Assembly: GCA_023229685.1 (NCBI GenBank)
Contig: JALNYT010000005.1
Span: forward strand, 186,001-250,000
Direction: 5' to 3'
Length of the DNA stretch: 64,000 bases
Source of the DNA: Sulfuritalea sp.
Lineage (GTDB): Bacteria; Pseudomonadota; Gammaproteobacteria; Burkholderiales; Rhodocyclaceae
Shown here piece by piece: positions 15,482 to 22,582 of this stretch; the stretch's first letter is position 1; each line of letters begins with the position of its first letter. Position numbers and translations under genes: made by a program. The notes beneath the pieces were generated by a model. It did not search any database, was not told the DNA's origin, and saw nothing but the letters and a program-made list of their open reading frames with translations.

Positions 15482-15979
15482 ATGTCCATGGTTCTCAGTC
15501 TCGTCGTATTGGGCGTGTTGCTTCAGGCAGGACTGCTACTAGCCGACACCATTGAGGGGCGGGTCGTCAGCATCAGCGACGGCGACACCATCACCGTTCT
15601 CGACAGCGCCAAGACACAGCACAAGATTCGCCTTGCCGGCATCGACGCGCCAGAATCCAAACAGGCATTTGGCCAGGCATCGAAGAAGCATCTGTCCGAT
15701 TTGGTGTTTGATTGTGACGTCACCCTCTACTGCGGGAAGACCGACAAGTACCGGCGCGAGGTTTGCGTGGTGCTGATCGATGGCAAGGATGCAAATCTCG
15801 CCCAAGTGACGGCCGGCATGGCGTGGTGGTATCGGAAGTACCAGAAGGAGCAGACGGCGCAGCAGCGGGCCGATTACGAGGCCGCAGAGATCACGGCCAA
15901 GGCTGGCAGGATCGGGCTATGGTTAGATGCTGATCCCGTGGCGCCTTGGGAGTGGCGTAAGGCGAAGCGCGAGAACTGA
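15482..15979 (+). CDS. Thermonuclease family protein (staphylococcal nuclease-like)
   Basis: A 165-residue SNase-fold nuclease with an N-terminal hydrophobic segment (VLSLVVLGVLLQAGLLLA) consistent with export or anchoring. Catalytic features are intact: SISDGDTITV (first metal-binding Asp), IRLAGIDAPES (Arg, Asp and Glu of the active site), and KYRREVCVVL (second Arg). AGMAWWYRKY and WEWRKAKRE are typical of bacterial homologues. The enzyme would cleave DNA or RNA in a calcium-dependent manner. ATG 15482 or 15488 could start it. Such genes are frequent on plasmids and islands. Confidence 0.92.
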   Translation: MSMVLSLVVLGVLLQAGLLLADTIEGRVVSISDGDTITVLDSAKTQHKIRLAGIDAPESKQAFGQASKKHLSDLVFDCDVTLYCGKTDKYRREVCVVLIDGKDANLAQVTAGMAWWYRKYQKEQTAQQRADYEAAEITAKAGRIGLWLDADPVAPWEWRKAKREN

Positions 15980-16056
15980 TGCGGCGAGTGTGCAGTGGGT
16001 GGCGAGCGTAAAGGCAACCATTTCAATGTTAGGCATGTAATTAAGGAGCGTGCAAC

Positions 16057-16569
16057 ATGTTTGGTCTATTCAAGAAAAAGCCATCACCAAAAGAACTCGT
16101 TGAGAGCCTTCGACCTCACTACGCAGAGGTTGTGTCTCTTGTTAATGCCATTGATGAGCCATTCGTCAATCTTTATGAGGCAGGAATTTTTGTTTCCACT
16201 GTAGCCACCTCAAAGATTTTGACTTTTCAGAAAGTTGACCCACCAGCATTCGCGGACGAATTTAACGCCATGTGGGTAAGTTATCTTATTGGTAGCTATT
16301 CAGTTAACGGAGAAAGCCCGCCCAAGAACGTAGTCGTGGCACGGCTGCAAGAGAAATTTCCTATCTACCGGAAACTCTTTTTCAAAACGATTGACCCCAG
16401 CCGCAAGGAGAAAGCTCACGACAATGGAGTCCAGTTAATGTGGGAACTCTTCAGCAATTGCACAGGTAAACAGAAGCCAGAAGGTAAAGGCAACTTCATC
16501 AAGCTGGTGGTTGCTTCCGGTCAGCTTGTAGTCATTGGTGCGAGCATTCTCAAAGAGGTCCACGAGTAG
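16057..16569 (+). CDS. Hypothetical protein
   Basis: A 170-residue unknown protein opening MFGLFKKKPSPKELVESLRP, with an AAGGAG site ten bases before the ATG at 16057. No signal peptide. It ends with a hydrophobic stretch (FIKLVVASGQLVVIGASIL) that could be a C-terminal membrane or packing helix. The opening resembles those at 13577 and 14033. AT-rich compared with core genes. It converges on the minus-strand trio at 16640-17440. Confidence 0.7.
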   Translation: MFGLFKKKPSPKELVESLRPHYAEVVSLVNAIDEPFVNLYEAGIFVSTVATSKILTFQKVDPPAFADEFNAMWVSYLIGSYSVNGESPPKNVVVARLQEKFPIYRKLFFKTIDPSRKEKAHDNGVQLMWELFSNCTGKQKPEGKGNFIKLVVASGQLVVIGASILKEVHE

Positions 16570-16639
16570 TTACGAGAGTTCCAGCGCCAAAAATGCCTAC
16601 ATGGCGGTCAAGCGGAACGCGCCAAAAGCGGCGCGCCCC

Positions 16640-16951
16640 TTACCCTTCGTCACCGGCGGACCCATCGTAATGGATCATGCCCGTCAGTTTGCCGACCAAA
16701 ATCACGCGGCTGCTGCGAAGCACTGCCATACCGTTGTTGTCGTTGGTCCATGGCACATAGATGTACCAGCAGGGTTCGGATGGGGTGTTATAAATGCGAC
16801 AGTCATCCGGTTTCGCTCCATGGCAAATCAGCGGCGCGCTTCGGGCATGGTCTGCCAATGCGTCAGCAACGATTCGCAGGGCCTCGCGCCGTGATATGGG
16901 CGAGAACATGCGCCCCAGCATTTGTTGTAGCCAATCTTTCGTCATCTTCAT
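16640..16951 (-). CDS. Hypothetical protein
   Basis: A 103-residue unknown protein (MKMTKDWLQQMLGRMFSPIS...). The segment EPCWYIYVPWTNDNNG followed by RSSRVILVGKLTGMIHYDG looks like a small beta-rich domain. It is the last of three minus-strand genes headed by an XRE regulator (17440) and lies 22 bp after the 73-residue gene. Function unknown. Confidence 0.6.
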   Translation of the reverse strand: MKMTKDWLQQMLGRMFSPISRREALRIVADALADHARSAPLICHGAKPDDCRIYNTPSEPCWYIYVPWTNDNNGMAVLRSSRVILVGKLTGMIHYDGSAGDEG

Positions 16952-16973
16952 TGCCCGGTTCTGCTGCTCATGA

Positions 16974-17195
16974 CTATGTCGTCCGCAACCTCACCGCAAA
17001 GTCCGCCACGCCAAGCTTGAACAGAAGTTTCGCCGCCGCATCTAGCGTCTTGAATTCGCGCGTCTCGCGTTTGCCTGTCTCCAGCGCCTTGCCGTCGGCA
17101 ATCACCATGTAGCCCTGCGACATCACGGCATAGTGAATCTGCACGCGCTTGATGGCCTGCGCGTCAATCAGCAATTTCAGTTCGCGCTCAATCAC
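16974..17195 (-). CDS. Small hypothetical protein, resembles plasmid partition-associated proteins
   Basis: A 73-residue protein. The pattern R-E-F-K-T-L-D-A-A-A-K-L-L-F-K-L-G-V near the C-terminus, following a short strand pair (HYAVMSQGYMVIADG), resembles the small ParC-type partition-associated proteins often found beside plasmid maintenance genes. This is similarity of pattern only. Its start overlaps the upstream XRE gene stop by four bases, so the two are co-translated. Confidence 0.5.
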   Translation of the reverse strand: MIERELKLLIDAQAIKRVQIHYAVMSQGYMVIADGKALETGKRETREFKTLDAAAKLLFKLGVADFAVRLRTT

Positions 17196-17440
17196 GAGAC
17201 ACCCCCATCCTGAGCCGTTGGCAAACCGAACAGGTCGGCTTGTTCCACTTCCACCAGCAAATCACCGGGCTTGACCTGGAGGAACTGGCACAGTTTGCCC
17301 AACACTTCGCGGTCGAAACTCTTAACCCGGTCGTTGTAGTAGCGGTCGAGCGTCGCCCGCGCGATGCCCGTCGCCCGACACACGTCGGAGACTTTGAGGC
17401 GCCTGGCGCCAAGGATGGTTGAGAGCCGACAGGTAATCAT
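17192..17440 (-). CDS. XRE/Cro-type helix-turn-helix protein
   Basis: An 82-residue DNA-binding protein of the HTH_26 kind: LSTILGARRLKVSDVCRATG, ARATLDRYYNDRVKSFD, LGKLCQFLQVKPGDLLV. It starts with ATG 17440 in AT-rich DNA divergent from the gene at 17521, with a palindrome ATCGAgtTCGAT at 17460-17471 between them. It probably autoregulates the three-gene minus-strand unit. Confidence 0.88.
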   Translation of the reverse strand: MITCRLSTILGARRLKVSDVCRATGIARATLDRYYNDRVKSFDREVLGKLCQFLQVKPGDLLVEVEQADLFGLPTAQDGGVS

Positions 17441-17459
17441 TGGTTAAATATAATTATTG

Positions 17460-17471
17460 ATCGAGTTCGAT
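17460..17471. promoter_or_regulatory. Palindrome in divergent promoter region
   Basis: ATCGA-GT-TCGAT lies in the AT-rich 80-bp gap between the XRE gene and the gene at 17521. It is a candidate regulator-binding site for both. Confidence 0.4.
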
Positions 17472-17520
17472 TAAATTATACGTTACCATGTAAATCAAAG
17501 CGAACTCATTCTTCTCTGCC

Positions 17521-18096
17521 ATGGAACCCGACCACGCCCGCAATCTCCTTCACGTCACGCGCGACGATTTCAAGCACGCCACCAAGGTGTTCGCCAGAAA
17601 GCGGCTGGCCTTGGGACCGGTGCTGATGGCCTTCGAGAGTGGGTTTCTGTCCTTCGAGTCTGGCGAAGTAATGGCGGTGATGCGCGCCACGGGCGATTGG
17701 CAGGGGCGCGCTGTTTTCTCGCCGGAAATCCTGCGAGCGCTGGCCACCGTGCCACCGGATGTCGACCCGATACCGATTGCCTACGCCGACGGTCACATTC
17801 TGATCGGCGGCATGACGATCCGTTGCGAGTGGAGCTTGCCGAGGCAGGAACTTGCCCACGAAATCGAGAACCCCGGTCTGGTCGATTTGCTGGCACTCGG
17901 CCGCACGCTCACGCGCGCCGAAGTCAGAGGCAGTGAACTGGGCAAGCGCATTCGCAGCGCCAGAGAGAAGACCGAACGTCGCATCAGGAACGCTGCCGCG
18001 CAGTTGATCGAACTGGAAATTTCGGAGCAGCAAATTCGCGCATTGGTGGAGGCGCGGATTGCCGGACGAATCAAGGAAGAAAAAGCTCACGGATGA
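17521..18096 (+). CDS. Hypothetical protein
   Basis: A 191-residue protein with no family I can name firmly. The first 110 residues read as alternating short strands (FESGFLSFESGEVMAVMRAT, DPIPIAYADGHILIGG), vaguely like one lobe of a sliding clamp; this is an impression, not a domain match. The last 70 residues form a charged helical tail (GKRIRSAREKTERRIRNAAA). No clear ribosome-binding site precedes ATG 17521. It is divergent from the XRE trio. Confidence 0.6.
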   Translation: MEPDHARNLLHVTRDDFKHATKVFARKRLALGPVLMAFESGFLSFESGEVMAVMRATGDWQGRAVFSPEILRALATVPPDVDPIPIAYADGHILIGGMTIRCEWSLPRQELAHEIENPGLVDLLALGRTLTRAEVRGSELGKRIRSAREKTERRIRNAAAQLIELEISEQQIRALVEARIAGRIKEEKAHG

Positions 18097-18118
18097 GTTC
18101 ATTGCTGACGTTGCGTAG

Positions 18119-18140
18119 CGCCGTCCCGCCAGCGCCGACT
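18119..18140 (+). repeat. Dispersed 22-bp repeat, copy 5 (intergenic, island)
   Basis: CGCCGTCCCGCC followed by AGCGCCGACT; identical to copy 4. Located in the gap between two convergent genes. Confidence 0.9.
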
Positions 18141-18147
18141 ACTGACA

Positions 18148-18426
18148 CTACGGATATGTGAGGCTTGCCCGTGAAAGCAGCTTGTCCGCTGTTGAACCTG
18201 CTGGCAGTTGCACGGGTGGAGCGGAGTCGTTCGATTTGTCCATAAGCCAGCGCCGAAACCCCTCCAGGCTGCCATGCTTGGCATTCACTTGCGCCCGACT
18301 TGTACCCATCCGCGCCAGTAACACGTCGATTCGCTTTTCCAGTTCCTCGTCGGTCAAGCGGGCGGGCCTCAGTTCAATCTTCATCGCCGCTTCCACTTTC
18401 AGCAAGCGTCGTTCAAGCGTTTTCAT
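18148..18426 (-). CDS. Small hypothetical protein (MKTLxxRLxxxE type)
   Basis: A 92-residue protein starting MKTLERRLLKVEAAMKIEL. The longer frame up to 18534 includes sequence of the neighbouring gene's frame space and is not needed. LTDEELEKRIDVLLARMG and GSLEGFRRWLMDKSND suggest helices. Its opening is like that of the next gene upstream (MKTLDKRLSRLEAKP), suggesting duplicated small coiled-coil proteins. The ATG overlaps the end of that gene by 14 bp. Function unknown. Confidence 0.6.
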   Translation of the reverse strand: MKTLERRLLKVEAAMKIELRPARLTDEELEKRIDVLLARMGTSRAQVNAKHGSLEGFRRWLMDKSNDSAPPVQLPAGSTADKLLSRASLTYP

Positions 18427-18613
18427 GACAGCGCCTTCGGTTCTCCAGTGGTTCGGCGCGGTGAGTCCATACCGGCTCTTTGCCGGTTTCCAACCGAACT
18501 TCGGAAACGACGGCCATATCTCCGGGGCGAACAAAATTGATGTCGATCACCGTAACGTCGTCGGCATGGGGTTTCGCTTCCAGCCGGCTCAGTCTTTTAT
18601 CGAGCGTCTTCAT
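18413..18613 (-). CDS. Small hypothetical protein (MKTLxxRLxxxE type)
   Basis: A 66-residue protein, MKTLDKRLSRLEAKPHADDV, then VIDINFVRPGDMAVVSEVRL. It overlaps the DUF5681 gene by four bases and the next small gene by 14, so all three are translationally coupled. Such short proteins commonly accompany DUF5681 and terminase-small-subunit-like genes on mobile elements. Function unknown. Confidence 0.6.
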   Translation of the reverse strand: MKTLDKRLSRLEAKPHADDVTVIDINFVRPGDMAVVSEVRLETGKEPVWTHRAEPLENRRRCHENA

Positions 18614-19038
18614 GTCCGAGTCTCCAGAGCGGCAATACGCTGCTCAAGTTCTTGGGTTTCCAGTGCGCGCCGACGACCTTCCACGATGCCGGCTAGCGTA
18701 GCGGCTTCGCCGGGAAACAGCTCGCCCGTAGCGACAGCCTGCAAGATGGCTTCTTGCGCGGCGCTGACGCCTGCGGCGGTACCCGTGTCGGGCATATCCA
18801 GGGATACCGGGCGCTCTTTCGCGGGCGGTGCCAGTCTGTCCAGCACCATCCGGGCTGCGGTCAGGTCGCCGCCCTTGGCGGCAGTGATAACCGCATCGGT
18901 AATTTCCCTCGCTCCGGTTTCCATCAAGTTCAGCACCATCGCCGTGGCCTTGTTCCGGGAGCCTGCCGCTTTTCCCTTCGGGTTTCCAGATTGCCCCGGC
19001 TTCCATGCGTGAGGCGGCGCTTTTCGTTTTTCGGTCAT
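18610..19038 (-). CDS. DUF5681 domain protein
   Basis: A 142-residue protein with the DUF5681 signature KPGQSGNPKGKAAGSRNKAT near the N-terminus, followed by a helical region (GDLTAARMVLDRLAPPAKER) and a C-terminal coiled coil (ETQELEQRIAALETRT). DUF5681 proteins are typical of prophages and integrative elements and are thought to be DNA-associated. ATG 19038 has AAAGGAAA upstream. It lies downstream of the replication gene in the island's long minus-strand block. Confidence 0.85.
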   Translation of the reverse strand: MTEKRKAPPHAWKPGQSGNPKGKAAGSRNKATAMVLNLMETGAREITDAVITAAKGGDLTAARMVLDRLAPPAKERPVSLDMPDTGTAAGVSAAQEAILQAVATGELFPGEAATLAGIVEGRRRALETQELEQRIAALETRT

Positions 19039-19113
19039 TGCATTTCCTTTGTTGATTTAGAGAGTGCGCCCGTCACTTCAAGACGATGCGCAAAATTGGT
19101 CGGAGTCGCTTGT

Positions 19114-19533
19114 TCATTGCAATGTCTCCCGCGTCGTATGCTTCTCGATCAGTTCCAGCAGGGCGAAGGCGTCATAGCGCGACTTCGGAATGCGAAGCTC
19201 ACAAGCCGTTTTGCCCCGGATCGCCAGCGTAAGAATTACAGACTCAAGGTCGACGTCGTCGTGGGCCTCCATCGCATAGCGCAGTCCGGGGTCGCCGTGC
19301 AGCTTGGCGATTACCTTCTCCACGCGGTCATCCGCAGGCGTCCGCGCCGTGTTGCCAGCGCCGACTTTTGGCGTATCCCTTGCCGGTGCCCTCGCTCGGG
19401 AGGCTTGCGACTCTTGCGACTCTGCGACTTTTGGGGCAGCAATGGCCGGCAGTTCTTCCGAAGGTCGCAGAGTCGCAGAAGTCGCAGGTGAGCAAACTGG
19501 CGCATTCATGAGTTCAGCGGGGTTAAACCACAT
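19114..19533 (-). CDS. Hypothetical protein carrying a repeat-encoded segment
   Basis: A 139-residue protein overlapping the end of the 851-residue replication gene by 11 bp (start ATG 19533, MWFNPAELMNAPV). The N-terminal half is low-complexity (SATLRPSEELPAIAAPKVAE); the C-terminal half is a compact helical domain (DDRVEKVIAKLHGDPGLRYA). The junction TPKVGAGNTARTP is encoded by copy 6 of the 22-bp repeat, and nearby DNA (19400-19495) has further direct and inverted CGACT/AGTCG phrases. Function unknown. Confidence 0.65.
   Translation of the reverse strand: MWFNPAELMNAPVCSPATSATLRPSEELPAIAAPKVAESQESQASRARAPARDTPKVGAGNTARTPADDRVEKVIAKLHGDPGLRYAMEAHDDVDLESVILTLAIRGKTACELRIPKSRYDAFALLELIEKHTTRETLQ
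19345..19366 (+). repeat. Dispersed 22-bp repeat, copy 6 (coding, island)
   Basis: CGCCGTGTTGCC followed by AGCGCCGACT; read by the minus-strand gene as K-V-G-A-G-N-T-A. Confidence 0.85.
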
Positions 19534-22078
19534 GATGAATGACCTCCCATGACTTTCGGGCAGAGACGCCATCCACCACCATGCCCGGCCCGTTCTCGAT
19601 CAGGTAGCCCGCTGTCACCAGTTCGTTGATTGCCGACAGCAGGCGGGGCTTGTTGCGTAGCTGGCTGGGGCCGGCGTGCAATACCTGCTTTGTCCGAAAC
19701 ATTTTCAGGCCACGATCACGCAACCACGCCGACAGTGTTTCCGCATCGCCAACAGACTGAGGGACAGCAGCGGCGCCACGAATCCGCAGTGCCTCAGCCA
19801 GGTACCATTGCATCAGCACCAGCGCCCGCTGTAAGTATTCGGACTCGATCACGCGGACGGATAGCCCGCCTTCGATCACCGCAAGAATGCCGGCAATGCG
19901 GCAGGCATTTTCCGGCGCCTTTGATGTTCGGTCGCGCAGCTCACACAAATCAGCACCGCTCGCCATCAATGTCTCAAACTGATTACTGGCTGCAACGGCC
20001 AGCGCTTTCGCGTCTGGCGACAGCTCAAGCTCGAAAGGAGTCAGTTCCTGCCCAGACTCGTCGCCGGTCGCTGGCGTCGCTTCCATCAGCCCCTTGAACA
20101 CGGCGTACAGGCGCTTCATTGCTGGCAAGTCGCCGGCCCATGCAAACCGCTCCATGTGTCGTGTCCCGATGGTAGTCGCTGGCCAGGCCACCAAACAGCG
20201 CGCCAACAATCCTTGCCCGTTCGCCATCCGATCTGACAGCAACTTGACCATCACGTCAGGCTGCGCCAATTGATGCAGCGCCATCCGCCGCCCGTAGAGG
20301 ATGCCGGCGCCATCGACAGCGCGAACACGATCAAACGGCGAGCCGTCCCACAGCTTGCACCACCGCGCAAACGTCTTGAGCGCGTTGTCGGAATTCAGCG
20401 CATGGCCACCGATCAGCAGACCGCCCTCGTCGCTGAATAGCGCCACACTTGGCTGGGAGACAACCATCAACTTGAAGAGCCCCTCGACTGTCGGGTCGGT
20501 CACGAAACGCAAGGGCGCTACCGGCGCGCTGGGCTCTTCCCCGCAGCGCTCGACAGCGGCCATGACTTCCGCTTGGGTTGCCGTCCCTTTCTTGCCGGTG
20601 GTAGCGGCCTTCCGGGCAGCATCCACCGCGTGCTTATGGGCCGCAGCCGCAACTTCGTATAGCTTGTGCTTTTCGGTGTAAATGGCCATATCCGCGCGTT
20701 CCTGCGCTTTTGCCGCGCCAAGTACCAAATCATCTATTGCGCTCTTGCGTTCGCCGGATTCGCCAACAGTCAAAAAGAATAATGTCGAAGGCTTCACTTC
20801 ACCCCAAGGCATCTTGATATTGGCGTGCGCCTGAACGGCAAATGATGCGGCTGCCAGCACGCTTTGACAGCACAAGGCCAGTGGCGCCTTCACCGATTCA
20901 TGCAGCGCGGTAGCGGCACCGCCCAAAACCGTGCCGAGTGACTGAACAGGAAAGCCCTCGGCAGGGGGCAACATCGCCCGCAGCGGTTCGGGGGCCATGC
21001 GCTCACCAGCCCGCAGCGGTTCGGCTTGATGCGCTGCCTTGCCCGGTGCGCTCGCGACCGCGATGGCTTGTGCCACGGCATCAGCGCCGTGCAGTTGCGC
21101 CAGGTCGTTCATGTCCTTCATTTCGGGATCGCGGTCGGTGCCGAAGTTGGGGATTGCCGTCTTGCCAGCGCCGACTTTTGCCGCCTCGATTGCATGGGGA
21201 TCAGGTTCGCCGGTCGCCTTCACCAGATCGGCCAGAATCACCAGGGTCGCCGCCGGGTAGCGTTCGCGCATGATCTTCGCCACCGCTGGCAGGTTGCCCG
21301 ACGATAGCGCCGCAATGGCAGGGAGTCCGCTGGCTTCCTTGGCAGATAGCACGGTCGCCACGCCTTCACCTATCAGCAGGGTCAAGCCGTCGCCGTCGCC
21401 ACCTGGCAGGCGTTCGGTTGCCCAATACCCGCCCACCTTACTACCGCGCCCGGCCAGTGCCGCCTTGCGCTTGTCGCCGTCAATCAGTTCCAGCGTTGAT
21501 ATGCCATCGCCTTGCTTGACTGGAACCACCAGCAAACGGCCCGTGAGCGGTTCGCCGCCCGACTTCGGCGCATAGCCCAAGATCGCCGCCGCCGCGCCCG
21601 TGTCAATCTCTCGCAGGGTCGGCACCGGGGAAACATCCTTGCGTGACAGATAGGGATTGTCGGCTGTCGCCCCGGTCGCCGCTTTCAGGATCGCCGCCGC
21701 TTTCTTCGCCGTGTCGGCACGTTCGCGGGTTTTTTCGGCCTCGTCTTGCGCGGCCCGTTCGGCATTTTGTCGCTGGCGCTCGGCAAGCTCTTCGGGGGGC
21801 GGCTTCTGATAGGTGCCATCGTCCTGCCAGCCATGCCTTATGGCCTCATGGAACAGACTTGCAATCGTTATCTTGCCGCTGGCTTTGATGCTCTTCCATA
21901 CGTCCCTCGCATCTGCGGCCTGATAGGTTTCGCCTTGCTCGCTCCATGCGTCCCACAGATCAAAGCCGGCGTCATCAAGTTCCGACTTGACGGCCATCCC
22001 CATTCGTAGCCAGGTGTCGCGGTCGCTGGCGGGAATGAAGCCCAGGGCGTCGCGGATTCGGTCATTCGCGTTAAGCAT
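19523..22078 (-). CDS. Island replication protein: PriCT/Toprim primase fused to DUF3987 ATPase
   Basis: An 851-residue multidomain protein. Residues 1-90 match PriCT-2 (IRDALGFIPASDRDTWLRMG ... DVWKSIKASGKITIASLFHEA). About 170-340 is a Toprim-like region (LLIGEGVATVLSAKEASGLP, TLVILADLVKATGEPDPHAI, MNDLAQLHGAD). About 370-850 is DUF3987 with a Walker A-like loop VGESGERKSAID and LFSDEGGLLIGG as the probable Walker B. Such proteins prime and unwind DNA for phage satellites and integrative elements. The Toprim segment contains EAAKVGAGKTAIP, encoded by copy 7 of the 22-bp repeat. The gene overlaps neighbours on both sides. Confidence 0.88.
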   Translation of the reverse strand: MLNANDRIRDALGFIPASDRDTWLRMGMAVKSELDDAGFDLWDAWSEQGETYQAADARDVWKSIKASGKITIASLFHEAIRHGWQDDGTYQKPPPEELAERQRQNAERAAQDEAEKTRERADTAKKAAAILKAATGATADNPYLSRKDVSPVPTLREIDTGAAAAILGYAPKSGGEPLTGRLLVVPVKQGDGISTLELIDGDKRKAALAGRGSKVGGYWATERLPGGDGDGLTLLIGEGVATVLSAKEASGLPAIAALSSGNLPAVAKIMRERYPAATLVILADLVKATGEPDPHAIEAAKVGAGKTAIPNFGTDRDPEMKDMNDLAQLHGADAVAQAIAVASAPGKAAHQAEPLRAGERMAPEPLRAMLPPAEGFPVQSLGTVLGGAATALHESVKAPLALCCQSVLAAASFAVQAHANIKMPWGEVKPSTLFFLTVGESGERKSAIDDLVLGAAKAQERADMAIYTEKHKLYEVAAAAHKHAVDAARKAATTGKKGTATQAEVMAAVERCGEEPSAPVAPLRFVTDPTVEGLFKLMVVSQPSVALFSDEGGLLIGGHALNSDNALKTFARWCKLWDGSPFDRVRAVDGAGILYGRRMALHQLAQPDVMVKLLSDRMANGQGLLARCLVAWPATTIGTRHMERFAWAGDLPAMKRLYAVFKGLMEATPATGDESGQELTPFELELSPDAKALAVAASNQFETLMASGADLCELRDRTSKAPENACRIAGILAVIEGGLSVRVIESEYLQRALVLMQWYLAEALRIRGAAAVPQSVGDAETLSAWLRDRGLKMFRTKQVLHAGPSQLRNKPRLLSAINELVTAGYLIENGPGMVVDGVSARKSWEVIHHVV
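21155..21176 (+). repeat. Dispersed 22-bp repeat, copy 7 (coding, island)
   Basis: TGCCGTCTTGCC followed by AGCGCCGACT; read by the primase gene as K-V-G-A-G-K-T-A. Confidence 0.85.
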
Positions 22079-22256
22079 CGCGCAGCCCTCCGCGTTGAAT
22101 CAGCCAGTCCGCCAGCACAACAGGCAGCAAGCCCCACAGGGCAAGCCGCACAATCAAGGTCTTGATGCAGGATGCGGCCGGGGTATGATTGCGGTTATCA
22201 GAAGTCTTTGGGGTCGCCCGGTGCCAGCCGTTGCGGCCCTTCGTTTTTGTGGTCAT
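22071..22256 (-). CDS. Small hypothetical membrane protein
   Basis: A 61-residue protein beginning MTTKTKGRNGWHRATPKTSD with one hydrophobic segment (IVRLALWGLLPVVLADWLI). It overlaps the replication gene start by eight bases and lies 10 bp downstream of the AlpA-like gene. Similar short one-helix proteins often sit between alpA and primase genes in such elements. Start chosen at ATG 22256 after GGGCGGCG. Confidence 0.55.
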   Translation of the reverse strand: MTTKTKGRNGWHRATPKTSDNRNHTPAASCIKTLIVRLALWGLLPVVLADWLIQRGGLRDA

Positions 22257-22266
22257 GTCGCCGCCC

Positions 22267-22482
22267 CTATGCCGATGCAATCAGAGCGCGAATGTCCTCA
22301 ACTCGCCAGAATGTCCCACGTCCGCTGCCAATTTTTACGGCCTTCGGAAACCGTCCGGATTTGACACCAGCCCACCAGCAAGATTTCTTGACGGGGATGA
22401 TTGGGGGAATCGGCGGTTCCGCTTTGGGGTCGCCGATGATTTGCGGCAATCGAAGAAAGCCGGTTGAGGGGAGTTGGTTCAT
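22267..22482 (-). CDS. AlpA-family / excisionase-like DNA-binding protein
   Basis: A 71-residue winged-helix protein: GFLRLPQIIGDP, then IIPVKKSCWWAGVKSGRFPK with AVKIGSGRGTFWRVEDIRAL. The S-x-W-W-x-G-V-K-x-G-R-F-P core is the AlpA/excisionase recognition region. AlpA-like proteins regulate integrase expression or excision in P4-like satellites. It is located between the replication gene and the integrase on the same strand, the usual order. Confidence 0.88.
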   Translation of the reverse strand: MNQLPSTGFLRLPQIIGDPKAEPPIPPIIPVKKSCWWAGVKSGRFPKAVKIGSGRGTFWRVEDIRALIASA

Positions 22483-22582
22483 TGCATCCGTCCTTATCCA
22501 AGTTAAGACGGGTGCATCCTAATTTTTCCGAAAATGGGTCGCCAGACTGGTCGAAAAACCGTCTCTCTATAAGTACCCCGTT

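Noticed and set aside
16028..16034. GTTAGGC upstream of the gene at 16057, considered as the end of an integron attC site
   Set aside because: No matching RYYYAAC partner or paired L-boxes lie within a suitable distance, and the neighbouring gaps lack the motif, so the unknown genes are not integron cassettes.
18042..18054. ATTGGTGGAGGCG, a 13-bp exact match to the ssrA 3' end (24937-24949), considered as the left att site
   Set aside because: It lies inside an apparently continuous coding gene (17521-18096), has no displaced terminator on its left, and no GTTACCCC repeats to its right. The 12198 site has both. Kept only as a less likely alternative boundary.
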